Assembly: GCA_016869335.1 (NCBI GenBank)
Contig: VGEJ01000166.1
Span: 1 to 6,243, forward strand
From: Alphaproteobacteria bacterium
GTDB taxonomy: Bacteria > Pseudomonadota > Alphaproteobacteria > VGEJ01
Direction of reading: 5' to 3'
DNA length: 6,243 nt
Below are positions 5,932-6,243 of this stretch, in pieces (position 1 is the first letter of the stretch; each line of letters begins with the position of its first letter). The translations under genes were made by a program, and so were the position numbers. The notes beneath the pieces were generated by a model. That model worked only from the letters and a program-made list of their open reading frames with translations. It was not told the origin of the DNA and did not search any database.

Positions 5932-6243
5932 ATGGAGCAGTCGGCGATCGAGCGTGCGGCGGCCTATTTCGGCGCCGCGCGCCGCAGCGGTCGCGTCGTC
6001 GAGAGGCCGCCCGCCGATCTCGCGCCGGGAAGCGAGGGCGAGGCCTACGCCATCCAGGCGGCGCTCCATCGCTGGTTTGCCGCCAACGGCGAAGGCGATC
6101 AGCTCGGCCACAAGATCGGCTGCACGACGGCGGTGCAGCAGCAGTATCTGAACATCGCGCGGCCGTGCGGCGGGGGCATGTTGCGGGCCAACGCGTTCCA
6201 CGGCGGGGCGACCATTCCGCTGGCGGAGCTCCGTCGCCCGGGC
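5932..6243 (+). CDS. 2-keto-4-pentenoate hydratase-like protein (MhpD / FAH superfamily), N-terminal fragment
   Basis: Translating from the ATG at 5932 gives 104 open codons to the right edge. The protein begins MEQSAIERAAAYF and then shows GEAYAIQAALHRWFA (about residues 37-51), GHKIGCTTAVQQQYL (60-74) and PCGGGML. This is the pattern of the N-terminal region of the 2-keto-4-pentenoate hydratase group (MhpD-like), where the KIGCT block is well conserved. Members add water to 2-hydroxypentadienoate-type products of aromatic ring meta-cleavage, or carry out related decarboxylation or hydrolysis steps. The metal-binding residues would lie beyond the window, so the exact activity cannot be judged. 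The Shine-Dalgarno is weak (GGCGG). The stop of the unrecognised gene lies 30 bases upstream on the same strand. Confidence 0.82.
   Translation, partial: MEQSAIERAAAYFGAARRSGRVVERPPADLAPGSEGEAYAIQAALHRWFAANGEGDQLGHKIGCTTAVQQQYLNIARPCGGGMLRANAFHGGATIPLAELRRPG

Noticed and set aside
5053..6201. A 382-codon minus-strand open frame antisense to the two plus-strand genes
   Set aside because: It covers djlA's start, the promoter region and two better-supported plus-strand genes. Its translation is arginine-rich without family features, so it is a GC-driven shadow frame.

Overview
The window is GC-rich chromosomal DNA that reads as an alphaproteobacterium. The evidence is the gene content and order, strong GC bias in the third codon position, and promoter-like sequences of the CTTGAC-N17-CTATAT type known from that class. 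A Rhodospirillales-like or rhizobial-like lineage is plausible, but I cannot place the species from sequence alone. I see no insertion sequence, integrase, CRISPR array, tRNA or phage gene. It looks like core genome, not an accessory island.

Layout. About 85% of the window (positions 1 to 5171) is read from the minus strand. In transcription order, starting from position 5171, it holds a DjlA-type membrane J-protein, an EamA-family exporter and a zinc N-acetylmuramoyl-L-alanine amidase with a C-terminal peptidoglycan-binding domain. These probably form one transcription unit. Next come the RNase P RNA gene (rnpB), with its own promoter overlapping the end of the amidase gene, and an untranslated region of about 220 bp. 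After a good sigma70-type promoter the division and cell wall (dcw) operon begins: mraZ, rsmH (mraW), ftsL and the first 67 codons of ftsI, which runs off the left edge. The three junctions mraZ/rsmH, rsmH/ftsL and ftsL/ftsI are all 4-bp ATGA overlaps, so the block is probably translationally coupled.

To the right of position 5171 the direction changes. A 142-bp divergent intergenic region separates the J-protein gene from two plus-strand genes: an unrecognised 195-residue protein with a strong ribosome binding site, and the start of a 2-keto-4-pentenoate hydratase-like (MhpD/FAH superfamily) gene cut by the right edge.

How the genes fit together. The left half makes septal peptidoglycan machinery: FtsI transpeptidase, FtsL scaffold, the MraZ regulator and the RsmH 16S rRNA methyltransferase. 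The amidase just upstream cleaves peptidoglycan or muropeptides and fits the same theme. The housekeeping RNase P RNA gene lies between them. The two rightmost genes look unrelated and more like small-molecule catabolism. I found no convincing new multi-gene system. The points most worth a second look are the compact junction where the amidase stop codon lies inside the rnpB -35 element beside a 14-bp perfect palindrome, the unrecognised protein at 5314-5901, and the amidase that carries a wall-binding domain but has no visible export signal.
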